Assembly: GCA_033065855.1 (NCBI GenBank)
Contig: JAVXUO010001572.1
Span: 186,001-250,000 of the forward strand
DNA from: Escallonia rubra
Lineage: Eukaryota > Streptophyta > Magnoliopsida > Escalloniales > Escalloniaceae
Direction of reading: 5' to 3'
DNA length: 64,000 bases
The position numbers and the translations under genes were made by a program. Position 1 is the stretch's first letter. Every line of letters begins with the position of its first letter. The notes beneath the pieces were generated by a model that was not told the origin of the DNA, did not search any database, and saw only the letters and a list, made by a program, of their open reading frames with translations. Of the stretch, positions 34,993 through 49,100 are shown piece by piece.

Positions 34993-37161
34993 TGCTGAAA
35001 AACTTGGTTGAAGCTTGAAGGTGATAACACCTACTATGTTGGCTCAGGTTGGTGAGACAGATGGCTTCTATCAAGTCTCTTGAAGAAAGTTTTGCATGGG
35101 GTGGGAGGTCCTTGAATTTGTCAAGGCTTTGCAAATGCTGGAAACTGTGTCAGGTGCATTGAGTGAATAGTGCAGGTGTGTGCGTGTCTGTCGGTTCAGT
35201 TATTAGGTGAACCAGGTTCTTTGAATAAACGAGCCGAACTTAAATACTCCGTAGTTCTTTTGATGTGAACATGTTTGACTTTCACCGGTTGTAAAATTAA
35301 TATCTATTATGAAATCATTCTCATTCATAAATATGTATAAAACACGTAAATACAAAAAGCTCAATTGTTTGATATGTGTATCGCTCATTCTGCTCTGAAC
35401 AGGTCGGAACACACCTTCTATCTTTAGCCATAAATACAAAACATATATCAACAATATCGATTATGAAAAGATAGATACCACAAGTAGCGAATCGTTGAGG
35501 ATCGGCTACGATATGCATACGAGGAGGATGCCACACATGGTGAGCCTAGAGTCAGCCCCTGCAGGACAAGAAAAATACATATATCGCAAAAAATGTTATT
35601 ATTATTTTCTTTTTTCATTTTTCATTTTTCATCATGTTATGTACTTTCTCATTACGTATTGACCTTTTAGAGACATATATGGAGTGAATTAGCATATAAG
35701 AAGACAATAATACCTTCTCCCATCAAATTATTCTTCACGAATAGGCTCGTTAACAAGCTAGTTAGGTTAGGCATGCCACACTAGCTTGAAGACGGGTCAG
35801 CTAGTTATGGTAAATTTGGATGAACACGAACAAGCCGAGCTCGAATACACGAACATAGTAATAATAATGGAGGGTTGATTGAGGAGGTTAGAACGTAAAA
35901 TCACATTAAAGGAACCATAATGGCCGCATTAACTATTGGAGGTACAAATAGTTGCATGGTTTGGTAGGGGCATTCAATTCACACCGTCCTCTTTACACGT
36001 TATAGCAACAGCCTATAGCCATTACCCCTGCCTTTACAACTCCAGCAAGCATGAAACGTGAACCTACGACATGCTCACTTTAGTCTCATGTCTGGTCTTA
36101 TGCCAAAGTGCTCTCTCGTTTTCTCCTATTCCGGCCGATGGGTTGGCTGATTTGGTATCTCACACCCTAAAGTTAGATACGATTCGGCACCGTAATCCAG
36201 TCAAGGCCAATAACTTGTTACTTTTATGCCTTATGGAGAAAGCCTCGGGAGATTGTCAACACTGCGATCTAGTAAAAGAATATAAACTTGACTGCATATT
36301 TAAGTTCGTTAGGCGCTCAAAAATTTTAGAGTAACAACATAGTTTTCACAGCGTGTTCCAAATTTTGACACCTGCTTAACGTGTCACACCATGTCATGTC
36401 ATTGCGCTACCTCACACCCTCTGTCTCTACACCCCACCATGCCTAACCCCCCACCACCAACTAAACCCTTCATGACTTTTTGAAGTTGGTTGAATTGAAT
36501 CATGTTTAGCTAAATTTAATGTTATATTCAAATGGCCGAACTTCATAACGTTAAGAGTGTGTGTGTGTGTGTTTGTGGGGTGGGGGGGGGGGGGGGGGGG
36601 GTTGGCGGTTGGGGCGTGTCAAAATGTGAGATACAGTGATTTTACTTAAAACCTGAACATTCAATATTGTTTCTCCCGTGACCACCCAACAAGAATTTGA
36701 TCCAACGCACTAACTTTCGAAAATTATGAGCAATGCAGTAAACAATTCCTCAAGATCCTTCTTCACTACAATGAATTACAACACAAACAGAAACGTCAGC
36801 CTATCATATTATGGTGGTGTCGTACTGCTTCAACTTCTTAACACATCACCACGTAGTTGGGCTGCAGCACCCAAAAAATCCACATTTTACTGCTCTATTG
36901 TGTCCCAGTTCAAAAAATGTTCCGCATCAACTAAGAATGACCCATAACTGGAGCTTTACAACACATTGGAGTACGATTATGATACAATCATCGCTCGTCT
37001 ATATAAGACAACTTACGATAAATATAAAAAACAAAGTTACTTTCTCAATCTAACCGCGATCGATATCCCAAATGAGCTGCTGCGTCAAAGAATACAATGA
37101 TTTATTTCTCTCAAACAACTGGGGTTCCCACGAAAGAATCTATACCGTGTGGTTGGTGGAG
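34993..37161. other. Intergenic stretch between the esterase and the ABC1 kinase
   Basis: Holds the esterase promoter at its left end and the kinase 3' UTR at its right end. A GAGCTCG/CGTTCAC-type text at 35738-35850 resembles hAT subterminal repeats. A 20-G run is at 36582-36601. The open frame at 36071-36334 has no family signature. No gene is supported. Confidence 0.4.
36582..36601 (+). repeat. Poly-G homopolymer (20 G)
   Basis: Uninterrupted run of 20 G, preceded by a (TG)n run at 36557-36572. Flanking 'TTTTGACAC' text occurs inverted on either side (about 36362 and 36617), suggesting an old MITE that contains the run. G-quadruplex prone. Confidence 0.85.
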
Positions 37162-40100
37162 TCAGCAGGTTAGAGCTCTCCGGAACTGAAACAGCCACAA
37201 AGCTAATTGCATCCCGAAAAGTCGAGCTTCTAAAAGAACTCCCTCCAACCAGACAGTTATCCACCACAAAAAGGACTTCTTCTGTTGAAACTTTGCCTCG
37301 ATAAGTGCCTCAGAAGATACTTTTCCAATGATAAAAAAGTTTTCGAGAGAAGATTCCTGCAACTGTTTGAGAAACATAGAGATCTCAGAAGAGCAGACTG
37401 GTCCAAGGTCATAAATACGAATTTAATCTCTCTCCATCAACTAAGAATAGGGAACATTATGACAGTACTTGGCAAGGTCTCAAAAGAATAATGGACTTGC
37501 TAGGGCCCTTGAAAAATTAATCTCTTGAATCAAACATATCTTCTCCAAACACATCAAACCCTTCATTTTCATCTCTTTTTTCTTCCTTCCTTTGTTTCTT
37601 AAGGGGAACTTTGGCTCAGCTTATTGTCTGGTATCAACTCTCCACATGGAGCTATGTATACAATATAAGGAAATGGCTCGAAGTCCGTGATAAAACATCA
37701 TGAAAAGAACCATATTAAGAGATAAAAGAAGCCCATATGAAGACTCAGAAAATTTGGGTAACTTTAAGAAGAGAAAATATGGAATCAAAAGAATAGTGTT
37801 TTTGCTTATATATATTCTCTCGGCATGGAACAGATCAGTGGCAGTAAGAAAAATTAAAAGAACAGGAGTATTGCATCCCGTTAAGTATAGAGAAAACTAG
37901 AAAGAGCCCAGGGCAATAACTTTGGAACAAAAAATTATATTGCCAGAAAAACAGTATGAACTCCAAAACAAGAGCCGTTCAAGGACTAAGAAATGACTTG
38001 GTACTTGACTAGTATTGGTTTCTGTGTGAACATCAAAGCAAGTTGGATTTGTAGGCTCTCTAAGATTCCAAGTTTATTTTTCGGTAATCCTAGGCTCCAA
38101 ACATGCCAGGGCAAACACTTTGTACGGTCTGGTAATCTGACACTCATGAAAAGACAGCATAGGTTGTTCAAATTGGAACCTAATGATACGGGAGAAGAAC
38201 ATCAACATCTTTTTTGGAGTAATATATATATATCCTTATGTCATACGATAAACATGTTGCATATAACTGAAAGATATAGCGAATGGCAGGAGATAGATGA
38301 GTCATGCAAACAGCCGGGAATCTAATCTAAACTAGTTTTGATTCCCATGCGTTGCACACGGGAGCAACAGCTGTCAAAATACTCATCGAGAATGCCTATA
38401 CTTGAACGCCTAACAATAATAACAAAATTAGTAGTAAAAATAATATTGATAGAGATGTTACTTTCACCTTTTTTGAGTTTTCTATCACTTTTTTTTTTTT
38501 TTGGTTAAAAATAAACTTCAGTAACAATTGCTGGTCTTTAGCAACAAATGAAGAAGTGAAATATAAAATGGTAGAATAGTCTCTCCAAAGTAGTAATAAT
38601 AATAGTAACAATGCTAATAATAATGATAACAATAACACTAACTCGTGTGTCTGTATAAATAAAGACTACCAAGAAGAGAGAGAAATGGTAACAAAGTTCT
38701 TAAGTGAAAATCTTGACACGGAAGAAAGATAATTCTGTATATCATTTGATTGGTTGAAATCCAGATGGCAAATTAATAGACATGCCAAGTAGGATAGAAA
38801 AGATTAACATTCTCTCAGCTTCGGCTTTACTATATACTCCCTCCGTCCCAGATTTATTGCTCACTTTGACTTAGCGCGCATATTGCGAAAGTTCGTCAAG
38901 AAGTGTTAAGTTTCCTATAAGTTTATTTACTTCCTCTGAGCACGTGCTCCCTTCCCCTCCTTCCTTTTCTTCCTTCCTCTCCCTTTCCCCCGTCTTCTAA
39001 CCTACAACTAACCTCAAAATTGGTTGTTAAAAGCAGAAGATCAATGAAAAAAAATGGTGAATTCTGTCTCACTGAAAAACTCTCCCTACCAGGCAGCAGG
39101 GAAATCAACCACCAGATCTCAAACATTTTCAAAAAGCAAATCTGAAATCCTTTCAAGTTCACAAAACAACTCTGTATCTTAAAGATATTTGAAATCGAAT
39201 TAAAGACTTAAAGCTGAATCTCCAATTCAGATTCTTGACATATTCATGGTGTTAATGTTGGTGGTTGAACGGCGGCGCGGCTACGGTGGTCAAGCTTAGG
39301 CAGCGCCCGCGGTGGTGGTCAAATTAGGCGGCGACAGTGGTTGCACCGAATGCCAGGTTGCAACTCCTCGCCTACCCAAGCAAACGCATCACTTGCCTAG
39401 TCAAACACCTCACTTGCCTCACCCACCTAGGAAACTCCCAGTCAGACGTCTCACTCGTCTTTCCTGCCTAGGCGAACACCCATTCGAACTTGTTGCATGC
39501 CTAGGCAAAGATCCAGGTATAGAACAGCTTTACGTGTGCTAACAAAGTCGCTGCCAAGGCATTGGGTCGTTTAAACAACCAGATTCATCCCCACCGCCAC
39601 GAATCACTGCCCACAACTACCACAGACACCACTTGGACAACCACCACCTAAAGTGAACTTCAAATTTGATTAAAAGACAACTGAGTTCAGAATCAGAACT
39701 TAATGAAACTAGATCTCAACATAGATCTACAACTAAAATATAATCATGCTTAAGACAAAACAAATCTCCAAGGTGACGGCTATGTCAGTGGTGGGATGGC
39801 GTGATGGTTGAAAGAGACACTGAGACAGTGGCGATGGTGGTGGTCGAAAGAGGTGGCAACGATGGTGGTATTGAAGGAGACAGTAGTCAGTGGTGATCGA
39901 CGAAGGCACTGGTGTCGAAGGAGGCAACAGTCAGTGGTGATTGAAGGAGGTGGTGATTTTGGTGAATGGTGACGCTTGAATGGAAAGAGAAAGAGAGAAG
40001 AGGGACTGAGAGAGGCCATTGCGTTGGGATAGGAGAGGGGATGAGAAAATTTGGGTTGTAAAGGAGCATAAGGGGCAAAAAGGAAAGTGCCAAAAGAATT

Positions 40101-43100
40101 CAGTCCAATTTAGAAAGTGAGCAAAAATTTGGCGCAACCCAAAATAGAAATATGATCAAATATTTTTGGACAGAGGGAGTATACAATTAGAGTTGACAAT
40201 TTTCTGTAGGGGATACTCTGTTCATGCACTTGAGTTCGTCCCCCTCTAACACTACTATTGAAACAAAAATACGTAGATTAGCTTGAAGTGATATTTAAAA
40301 TGCAAACTAACACCAGAGCCATGCCTTTGGATGCGTAACAGCCACATCATGCAAATACCTCTATCAAATGAAATAACATGAACATGTCATACCAGTGAAT
40401 TATTAACTGCCCGCAAGCAGTCATTTGTCTTAAGCATCAAAATAATTACACGAGGCAGCCTCCTTAGGAGCTCTGTGATTTGAGGGAAATACTGAGCCGC
40501 GTACATCTGCCATTAAGAATAGACATCATTAAACAGCACAATACAGTCCACCTTATCACATGGCTGAAGGTAAAGTGTGTGTTAGGCTGTCAGCACAAAG
40601 CAACCTACAGTAATTACACGGTGACAACTACTCACAACAATCAACAGAGATAATTGCACCACTTAGCAGAGAAAAAAGGGTGGTGGGCATTGGTGACATT
40701 CTTATAACAGCATAACTCCATATATTATAGAATCTTACGGCCTATTTGCATATCCTCCTCAATTTGTGCTGTTACCTAACAATTGCAAGCAATTTGATGC
40801 TAGATCAATTTTGGACGATCCATGAGATGTTGCCATATCCCTATTGGTGTTCAAACTTTTGAACTCTTTTGGACCCTTTATAGGAGTGGACGCAAATGTA
40901 CTAAAATATGGTGAAAATTCCCTAATATAATACTAGTCGTTATACACTTCAAATGCCAAAAAGCGTGTAGATGAAGTGAAACTCCAAGAGACGAGACAGT
41001 ATGTTGCATGTTTTCAGAAAGAAGCGTCTTCTGATGGGTGATCACCTGCAGTTCTGAACGATCACTGTCATTGCCTTTGATGACCAGATGATCAATGGCT
41101 GGATCAACGACCCTATTCCAAGGTCTCATGGTAAGGATCCCCGCAAATAATGCATACAGGTCTTCTCCAGCACCCAATTTCACACAATTTTCCTTAATTG
41201 CTTTTGCATCAGCAAATATTAACGCCTGTAAGAAGAGTCTCAACATTAAGTTGTTAGAAACAAGACAGAATAACAGTGTACATGGATTAATTTACAAGAG
41301 AGAGTGACACACCTTCCAGAGTGCAGCATAGTTGGTTCTGGTGGAAACGTCAAGATCCTTGTACAGACCATGGTCTAGCAGTATCAACTGTGGTTTTCTC
41401 CTACCTTATTACATAAAAGTTGACCGTAAGAATAGGCAGAAAATATATCCATGGTGTGCTTGTCAACGTGGAATACAATATGCACGCAGGACGTGAAGCA
41501 TACAGAAGAACTGGGGAGTAAGAAATAGAGAGGTCAGTTCATCCCAACTAAACTTGTTTCCTGCATTAACCTATAGATCTAGACGAGGCAACCTAAAGGC
41601 ATATCCACTTTCTTTTGGCTATAGTGAAATTTGGTTACGGAGAGATTCTTCACCGTAAGGATTATTGCCCTATATTCAGTAACTTTTTTCCTAGAGCTAT
41701 AGCCATTTCTGGTTTCACGACACTTCGAAATTTTCCAATTGCATTTAGCAAAGCGAAAGGGCCTACATCATTGCCATGCTAAGGTTAGAGTACTGCCATT
41801 TTTTTCTTCTGTAACAACGATAAGTACCACATCGCAACAATCTTTAGGAGTACGTCAAAAAATTGCCCTATATTCATGACTTTTGTCCTAGAACTATACC
41901 CATTTCTGATTCCACAACACTTTGAAATTTCCGAATTGCATTTAACAAAGCGAAGGGGCCTACATCAATGCCATGCTAAGGTTGGAGTACTGCCATTCTT
42001 TTCTTCCGTAAAAACTATGAGTATCATAATGCAACAATCCTTAACCGTGCGTGAAATTTTGGCCCTGTATTCAGCAACTTTGGTCCTCGAACTATAGAAA
42101 TTTCTGATTTCAAGACACTTCGAAATTTCCCAGTTGCATTTAGCAAAGCGAAGGGCCCTACATCAGTGCCATGCTAAGGTTAGAGTACTGCCATTCTTTT
42201 TTCCTTACAAACGATAAGTATCACATTGCAACAATCATTAGCAGTACGTGGAAAAGTTTCCCTATATTCAGTAACATTTTCCCTAGAACTATAGCCATTT
42301 CTGATTTTACAACACTTCGAAATTTCCCAGTTGCATTTAGCAAAGCGAAGGGTACTACATCAGTGCCATTCTAAGGTTAGGGTAGTGCCGTTCTTTTCTT
42401 CTGTAAGAAAGATGAGTATCACATTGCAACAATCATTAGCAGTGCCATTTCTGATTTCACGACACTTCGAAATTTCCCCATTGCATTTAGCAAAGGGAAG
42501 GGGTCTACATCAGTGCCATGCTAAGGTTAGAGTACTGTCATTCTTTTCTTCTGTATATGTAAAAACGATAAGTATCACATTGAACAATCATTAGAAGCAC
42601 TTCAAGAGTTATATTTTCCTACAGCCTACATACCAAAAAAAATATCACGAGAGTAAGTAACGTCATCTTTTCACCAGTCAATGAGATTGACGACATAATG
42701 AGCTACACATCCAAAAACATATACAAATTCGTCGTACGTATAACTTAGTGACACTGTCAACATATACAAATGCCTCACCAAATATGCTTCGGTTTCCAGA
42801 AGGCAAAGGGCGAACTAGCAAGTTGGCAGCATGTGGATCGCAATGCACAAACCCGTGTTTGAACATCATTTCAGCAAAAGTTTGACTAAGCTGCAAAGAA
42901 TAAAGCAACTTCCTTTCATTACCATTAGCATCAAAGAACATTAAATTTTATGTGGGTGTCCTATACACGTCGTCTTTTGCATTGAACAGTCCTCAATTTA
43001 TGACAGAGGCACCTACAAACAAGCTTCTAAAGGATTCTAGGCAATCAACAATCCAAAAGCTCTGTCAGATTAGTATTGATTCTGTAATGTAGTAAACATG

Positions 43101-46100
43101 GCTTGCCATTTTTATAAATGACCAGATCTACTTAAATTTCAAACATATATCTACACTTGGCAAGAGGTAAGCCACTATGGTTGCTTAACATGCCAGTTCT
43201 ACAAAGACATATTTATGCCTTAATATGTGATGTCTGCATCCGAATATGTAAAAAGAAGCAAATACACTTACTAGTTTTGCAACGTCATTCGGCTGAATAC
43301 CAAGTCTTTGTATCATCTTTGGATCAGTTACTTGGGCACCATCCATAAATTCCATAGTTAACAGTTTCGAGGTACTCATATTCCAATATACTCTTGGGGC
43401 ATATACATGGTCTGCAATATGAGGAGATAACTTCCGAAAGTTATCCATACATTTTACGCTGTTCTTGGCCTCAACCAAAAAATCTAATTCCTGATAGCCA
43501 CCATAATTACTGATCAAGATTATAATTCAAACGACATGGATTGCAGTTGATAAAACAGGTACATAAAGTAGGATAAGATTATGTTTCAAACAACATGGAT
43601 TGCAATTGATAAAATGGGTAAATAATGAAAGCATCTTATAGTTATGGGACGCTAAGGCATAACCAAAGTCAAAATAAGACGAATGACCACATTTCCACAT
43701 CCTGTATAAAGTAAAGGAACATTGCGCAGGAAGTAAGCTCTTCACCAAGAAATGAGGGCTACATTTGCTTTCTGACAAGTAATAATGCTCATATAATGTT
43801 ATCTGAGAGGGATTTGATTAAGGCAAGAAATTTCCCGTCAAGTAAATGAGAGGGCAGTTGAGTATATAAGTAATTATTTCATGAGTCAAAGATGTGCAAT
43901 TGATTGGCTAATCTGTGGCACAACAGGTACAAAGATTTTCGAACACTAGAATTAAATCATGCTGCTTAAAAGGTTTCAATGTTTACGAATATGGGAAGAA
44001 AACTCATGTTGCCCAGAATGCTTCTGAGCAGCAAGCAACATTTCATATCTCGCGGACGGGGTTTTGCCAAGGTTGCAACTTGCTAGCATTCCCTATACGT
44101 ATATGCATTAAAAGAAAGGTCTTCAAGTCCGGCAGTTTTTTCATAATTATAATCTTCGAGACTCACTACATTGAAATCATATAAAGACCACCATTTCAGA
44201 AGAATTTATTGATACGTCCTTTTAAGATGCTCTCACATATTCCTCTACTTCCCTATGTATAGGTCTTAAGGGGGAGAAAATAATTCTTTAGAGTGTGTTT
44301 GGATGAGATAATTGTAATGGGGATTTGGCTTTTATGGAGGATTTGAAAATACATACACCAAATTCCTTGTTTGGATTATGATGAGATGGATTTACCGAAT
44401 TCTAGGAGGGATTTGAAAAAGGGATTTGGTGTGCTAAAACCTCCTGTAGAAATAACTAGTTAAGACTAGTTATTTGGCAAATCCTCTCCATATATAGGGA
44501 GAAAGTGACTATTTTTTGTCTCCATAATTTTAGCTACCTTCTTCCACTAAAAAAGGAAACTGTCTCTCATTAGTTTGTACCCATACACCATCAGATTATC
44601 TAGGTTCAAATTTTTAAATGTAAATCCACATAAAATACTTGCTTCTACAAAATCATCCAAACACTAGATTTGCAATTCCATAAATTTGTAAATCAGTGAA
44701 TTTTGAAATGAATGGATTTTGAAATGTAAGGTACTTTGAAATTCTTCATCCAAACACACTCTAAGTGAAATTAACAAGCCATATCTCATGAATCCTTGAA
44801 ACAAGCTGAGGTGAAAACTTAGAAAGAAAAGCACTAACCATGGCCCCAAGGTTGCAAAGTCAAGAAAATAAGGAAATTCCATGAAACATGAGCACACGGT
44901 TGCAAGATTGTGCATGACTAAAACATGGGCAGTATATATCTTGTGCATTTGAAGTATATGTCTGTATCAGTTTCCCAAAGCCTCGGGGTAAGCAAAAAGC
45001 TTACAACCCATGAAAGATGACAATTTTGGGACCACATAAAAGATCAATAGAGTCCAGACTACTTGTAAGTTCCACACTACAAGCATGAAAGAGTTTGCAT
45101 AAAAAATGCTATGCAGCTTAATTTTGGGAATAAATGCGCCCTCAATACTTTGAAATGCTTGGAGTACAATGAGCCACATCATTTGGGCTATCTATTTTGT
45201 ACGCAGAAAGCTGAAGGCGCAAGTGGCACAAATCCGTCTATAACTCTAACCATATTATGCCAGATACTGTTAACACAATATGTATCATGCATGCAGTAAT
45301 AGGATTGGAGAAAAAGACCAGTACTAATTTGACAGTGTTTCAGCAACTAGCCTTAGGTAAGCTTTCCCGTACTTCATCAACCAGCCACCTACATTTAAAT
45401 TCAAGAAACTTTACGTTAGATAAGATGGAAGCACCATAATTGCAACACGCCAAAAATCAGCAAAGAACCGTGACATTGCATACATATGTGCATGTGTTTG
45501 TCTGTGTGTGTGCTACAGGTGGGTACACGTCCTGTGTTGTGTAACAAAGACAAGGAGACAAATGGCAAATTAGTTGACATGAAAAACTGAAACAAAAGGA
45601 CACGGAATGGTAATAACCCAACAAATAACTACATATATATATTTGATATTTTTGAAAAGTAAATATAAAAAAAAAAAATTCCTGCAACGATATGCAAAAA
45701 GAAAAAAAGAAAAAAAAAAGAAGGAAAAACAAAAATGGTTCCAGAGTCGTAGCAACCTTATAATGCAAGAGCAGATGATCAACTAATACACCATACCTCT
45801 TGCACATATCATTTAACAACTACTCAAGATCCCTCCAAATTATATATACTTTTTATTGGAAGTGAGATGTGCTTATGTAACGGCGAAGAAGCCAAGTCTA
45901 CTTGGCTTATCACCTGGTTGCTTTTGATTATACATCTCTAGCCAGGGACATTCCCGGCGGGTCAAGGGGCTCCAAGCTTCAAGTTCAGTTGGATTAGCTA
46001 CTTTCTAAACCTTGTCTACTTGATCAGAGCCAATTCCTAGGAAGGAAAGCCAGGAAAAAAGGCATCCTATCTTACATGTTCAACAAATATTAAGCTTGTA

Positions 46101-49100
46101 TCATACTTTATTCTGTGCAGAATTTTCCTCAATATTAAAAAGTTTCATTGCATGCTTGACTTGTCCATAATTTCTAAAGTATATGAGTAACTGGATATTG
46201 TCTCGCTGTGGCTGAGGCCGCAACAGATAATTGTATTTTAGGAAGACAAGAAGTGTTTCCAATGCAATGTAAAAAGTGCCTTCAGTGTCAGTATTGTACT
46301 CATGTAAAAAAGGGCGCGCGTTCTCTACATAAGTCTCCTTGCCCATAAAGCAAGTACATAAATTAATCCTTACACTAAATGCTGACTACGGTGTACATAT
46401 CAATGTTCAAGATCCAAGAAAGAAAAATGAGCAGCAAAGAAGAAACCATAATACCTATAATCAAAAGACGGAAAAAGACGGTGCAAGGTGTTCACAATTA
46501 TCTCCACAGTGGCATAATCTGCAGCAGCAGTATCTGTCATGTGAGTGTGTTGAACCTGGAATTTGTGGAAATTATCAGACAAAAGCCAAAAAAAATTAAT
46601 AAAGCACATCAATATTTTAGTTCTCTGTCCAATGCATTATATTGTACTACTGATCCTCCATATTATATTTATGAATGCATGGTAATAGATATTACTAAAA
46701 TTTTAAAAACATTTGAACCTTCACAGCAACTTTTTCTCCATCACGAGTACGAGCAACATGAACTTGTGCAAGGGAAGCACTTGCTATTGGAACAGGATCA
46801 AACTCGGTAAATATCTGTGCATGAGAAGGCTTGAGAGTTGCTTGACAGATAAAGTTGCAAAGACCAAATGGAGGCAAAACATATCTACCCTTTGACAGCA
46901 AACATCAAATTTGACTTTGACATTTAGGAACAATTCGACAAATAATACGTACTTCATCAGGCGCCCCTCCAAGCTCTTTCTTGACAACTTTGCATACTTG
47001 ATCATATGAGGAAACTGGACATTGATTTAACATGGACTCCCTCAATGTCTGGACATACTCCATTGGTACTACGTATTCCTGCACAAGATAAATACGGCAC
47101 TTAAATGGTGTGAATGAGCTAGATGTTACTATTCCCATTAACCCATGAATCTGAAAAACATAAGAACGTATGCATTCCACTCTCCTTCACAACCAGTGAC
47201 AAAAGTGATAAATCATACCAGCTGTCCTATATGCTGACCAAGCTTGATATATATTCCACCATTTTTAAAGCATAGATCTTCAATCCTTAGCGCACTCCTC
47301 AAGTGAACTTCATGCTTAACTCTTGACCTCTCAATGCTACCTTCTGGGAGTCCCCACAGCGAATATTCATAATCTGACAACATTGCAATTTCAACCTCCA
47401 TCAAAGTCAGTTATATGTACACTAAAGTCATATGGATCTTATCACTGTTTACTAAAAATGCAAGGAAGCATAAAGTGGGCAGGAAAGGAGGCAACAAGAT
47501 ATGTTTTGTCTAAAGTCCCAACTAAGTACCACCAAAAAGAATGAGAAAACATTAAATGTCAATCTGTTTACAAGAATCCGGACTCGATTTCCATTACCCA
47601 GATGCACATCCAGAACCAACGACTCTCAGTATCTATAGTGGGGTGCAGGTACTTCAAGCTTAGCCTGTACATGGGTAAAGGTTGTGTCTTTGTCTCCTAG
47701 CTGTAGTCTAGTACCATTAGGTTTATGAAAAGGAAAGGTATCATCAGGTAACGTTTTCCTATACAAGGTGGAGGGTAGAATTTGTTGCAGATAAGCTCTT
47801 GGCACTTGGCACATGGCTTATTGAATCTCATTTGAGGGTGACGCTGATATCTTTGTTTATCATCAACTTCATTGTCTAATGGTCCTGTATCAGACCTAAA
47901 GATATACCAATAATAGGCTGCGAACTTTTGTTTGGATGCTCAACCATAGTGGCATTACCAAATGCCAACAATTGTTCACCCACTACCTTCAGACGCCATA
48001 TATCATACCATCGTCGAGGAAAATCATCATCATCAAAGTAGTTAACAGCAGGTGACCAACTCTGCTACAAGAACTAATCCCTGAAACCCATTTCCGCTGC
48101 CAACTTATCCACAAAGACAGGTGCTGCCACCTGGTAAATGGACCAAGCAGGACAGCAATCCCCAAAGCAGAACAGATTTCTATATCCAGGATGCAGTCTA
48201 GCCAAGCAAGCTATGAACATGATTTGACCCTTAACTTTTATAACGAACCACGACTTCACCACCGTAATCTAAGTTCATATCCCAAAAAGGCTAGCCTGGC
48301 CGAGGTAATGTGTTAGCCACCGCTGCTGCCAATGGCGTCCCATACACAATGCACATCTCCTACTATACAAATATAAACCAATACAGACTATCAGGTGTAT
48401 GACACAAATCTCATGATGTATGCATCATATACTATGTAGTAAAATAAGGCAGCTTTGTGACCCCTTTTTCTTAACGCTGATGGTTCTTCGTTTTTTGTTA
48501 TCTTATATGGATAATGTCAAGTTATCAATACGTATATAGCCAATCACATACTGTCATCGTACTTTTCATTTTTGAGTATTGCAACATATTGAGTCCTCTA
48601 ACAAGACATGTTGATCGCATCATTAAATTAGATCAAACAATAATATGCTTCGCTTGCAAGTAATATTTCACATGGTATATACTCCCTCCAATTCACGGAA
48701 TTTTTTCGGCATTTGACTTTTTGCAAGTTCCTAGGATGGACTAGTACATGTAAACGCTGTATTCATTGTTTGTATCGCAGCTTCGCTTGTCAAACCATAC
48801 TTATTTAATCTATTGTTGCCATTTGAGTTTAATTCAAGTTTACATGGTACTGAAATCTAATCAAACAAAGGTAGCGTTCCACACTTCCACTCAATCATTT
48901 TCGAGACGGTTGCGTCTTATATACATAAAACATGCTTAGTAACAGAATGGACAGAACATGAAAACTTAACCCTAGCAACGACGTATTGAAGGCATTGAGC
49001 TGTTAGAACCGAGAAATAGCGATTTAGGTGGAGAGGTGTACCGAACGCGACGGAGGCTGCGGTGGCGGAGAGGCGGAGGAGGCGGAGGGGGACGGTGGTG

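Noticed and set aside
41095..42594. Repeated short plus-strand proteins containing [15 protein letters not shown]
   Set aside because: They are translations of the 197-bp tandem repeat in an intron; the similarity reflects DNA repetition and not a gene family.
41650..42610. CRISPR-like array
   Set aside because: The units are contiguous ~197-bp repeats with no short-repeat/unique-spacer pattern, in an intron of a plant gene.
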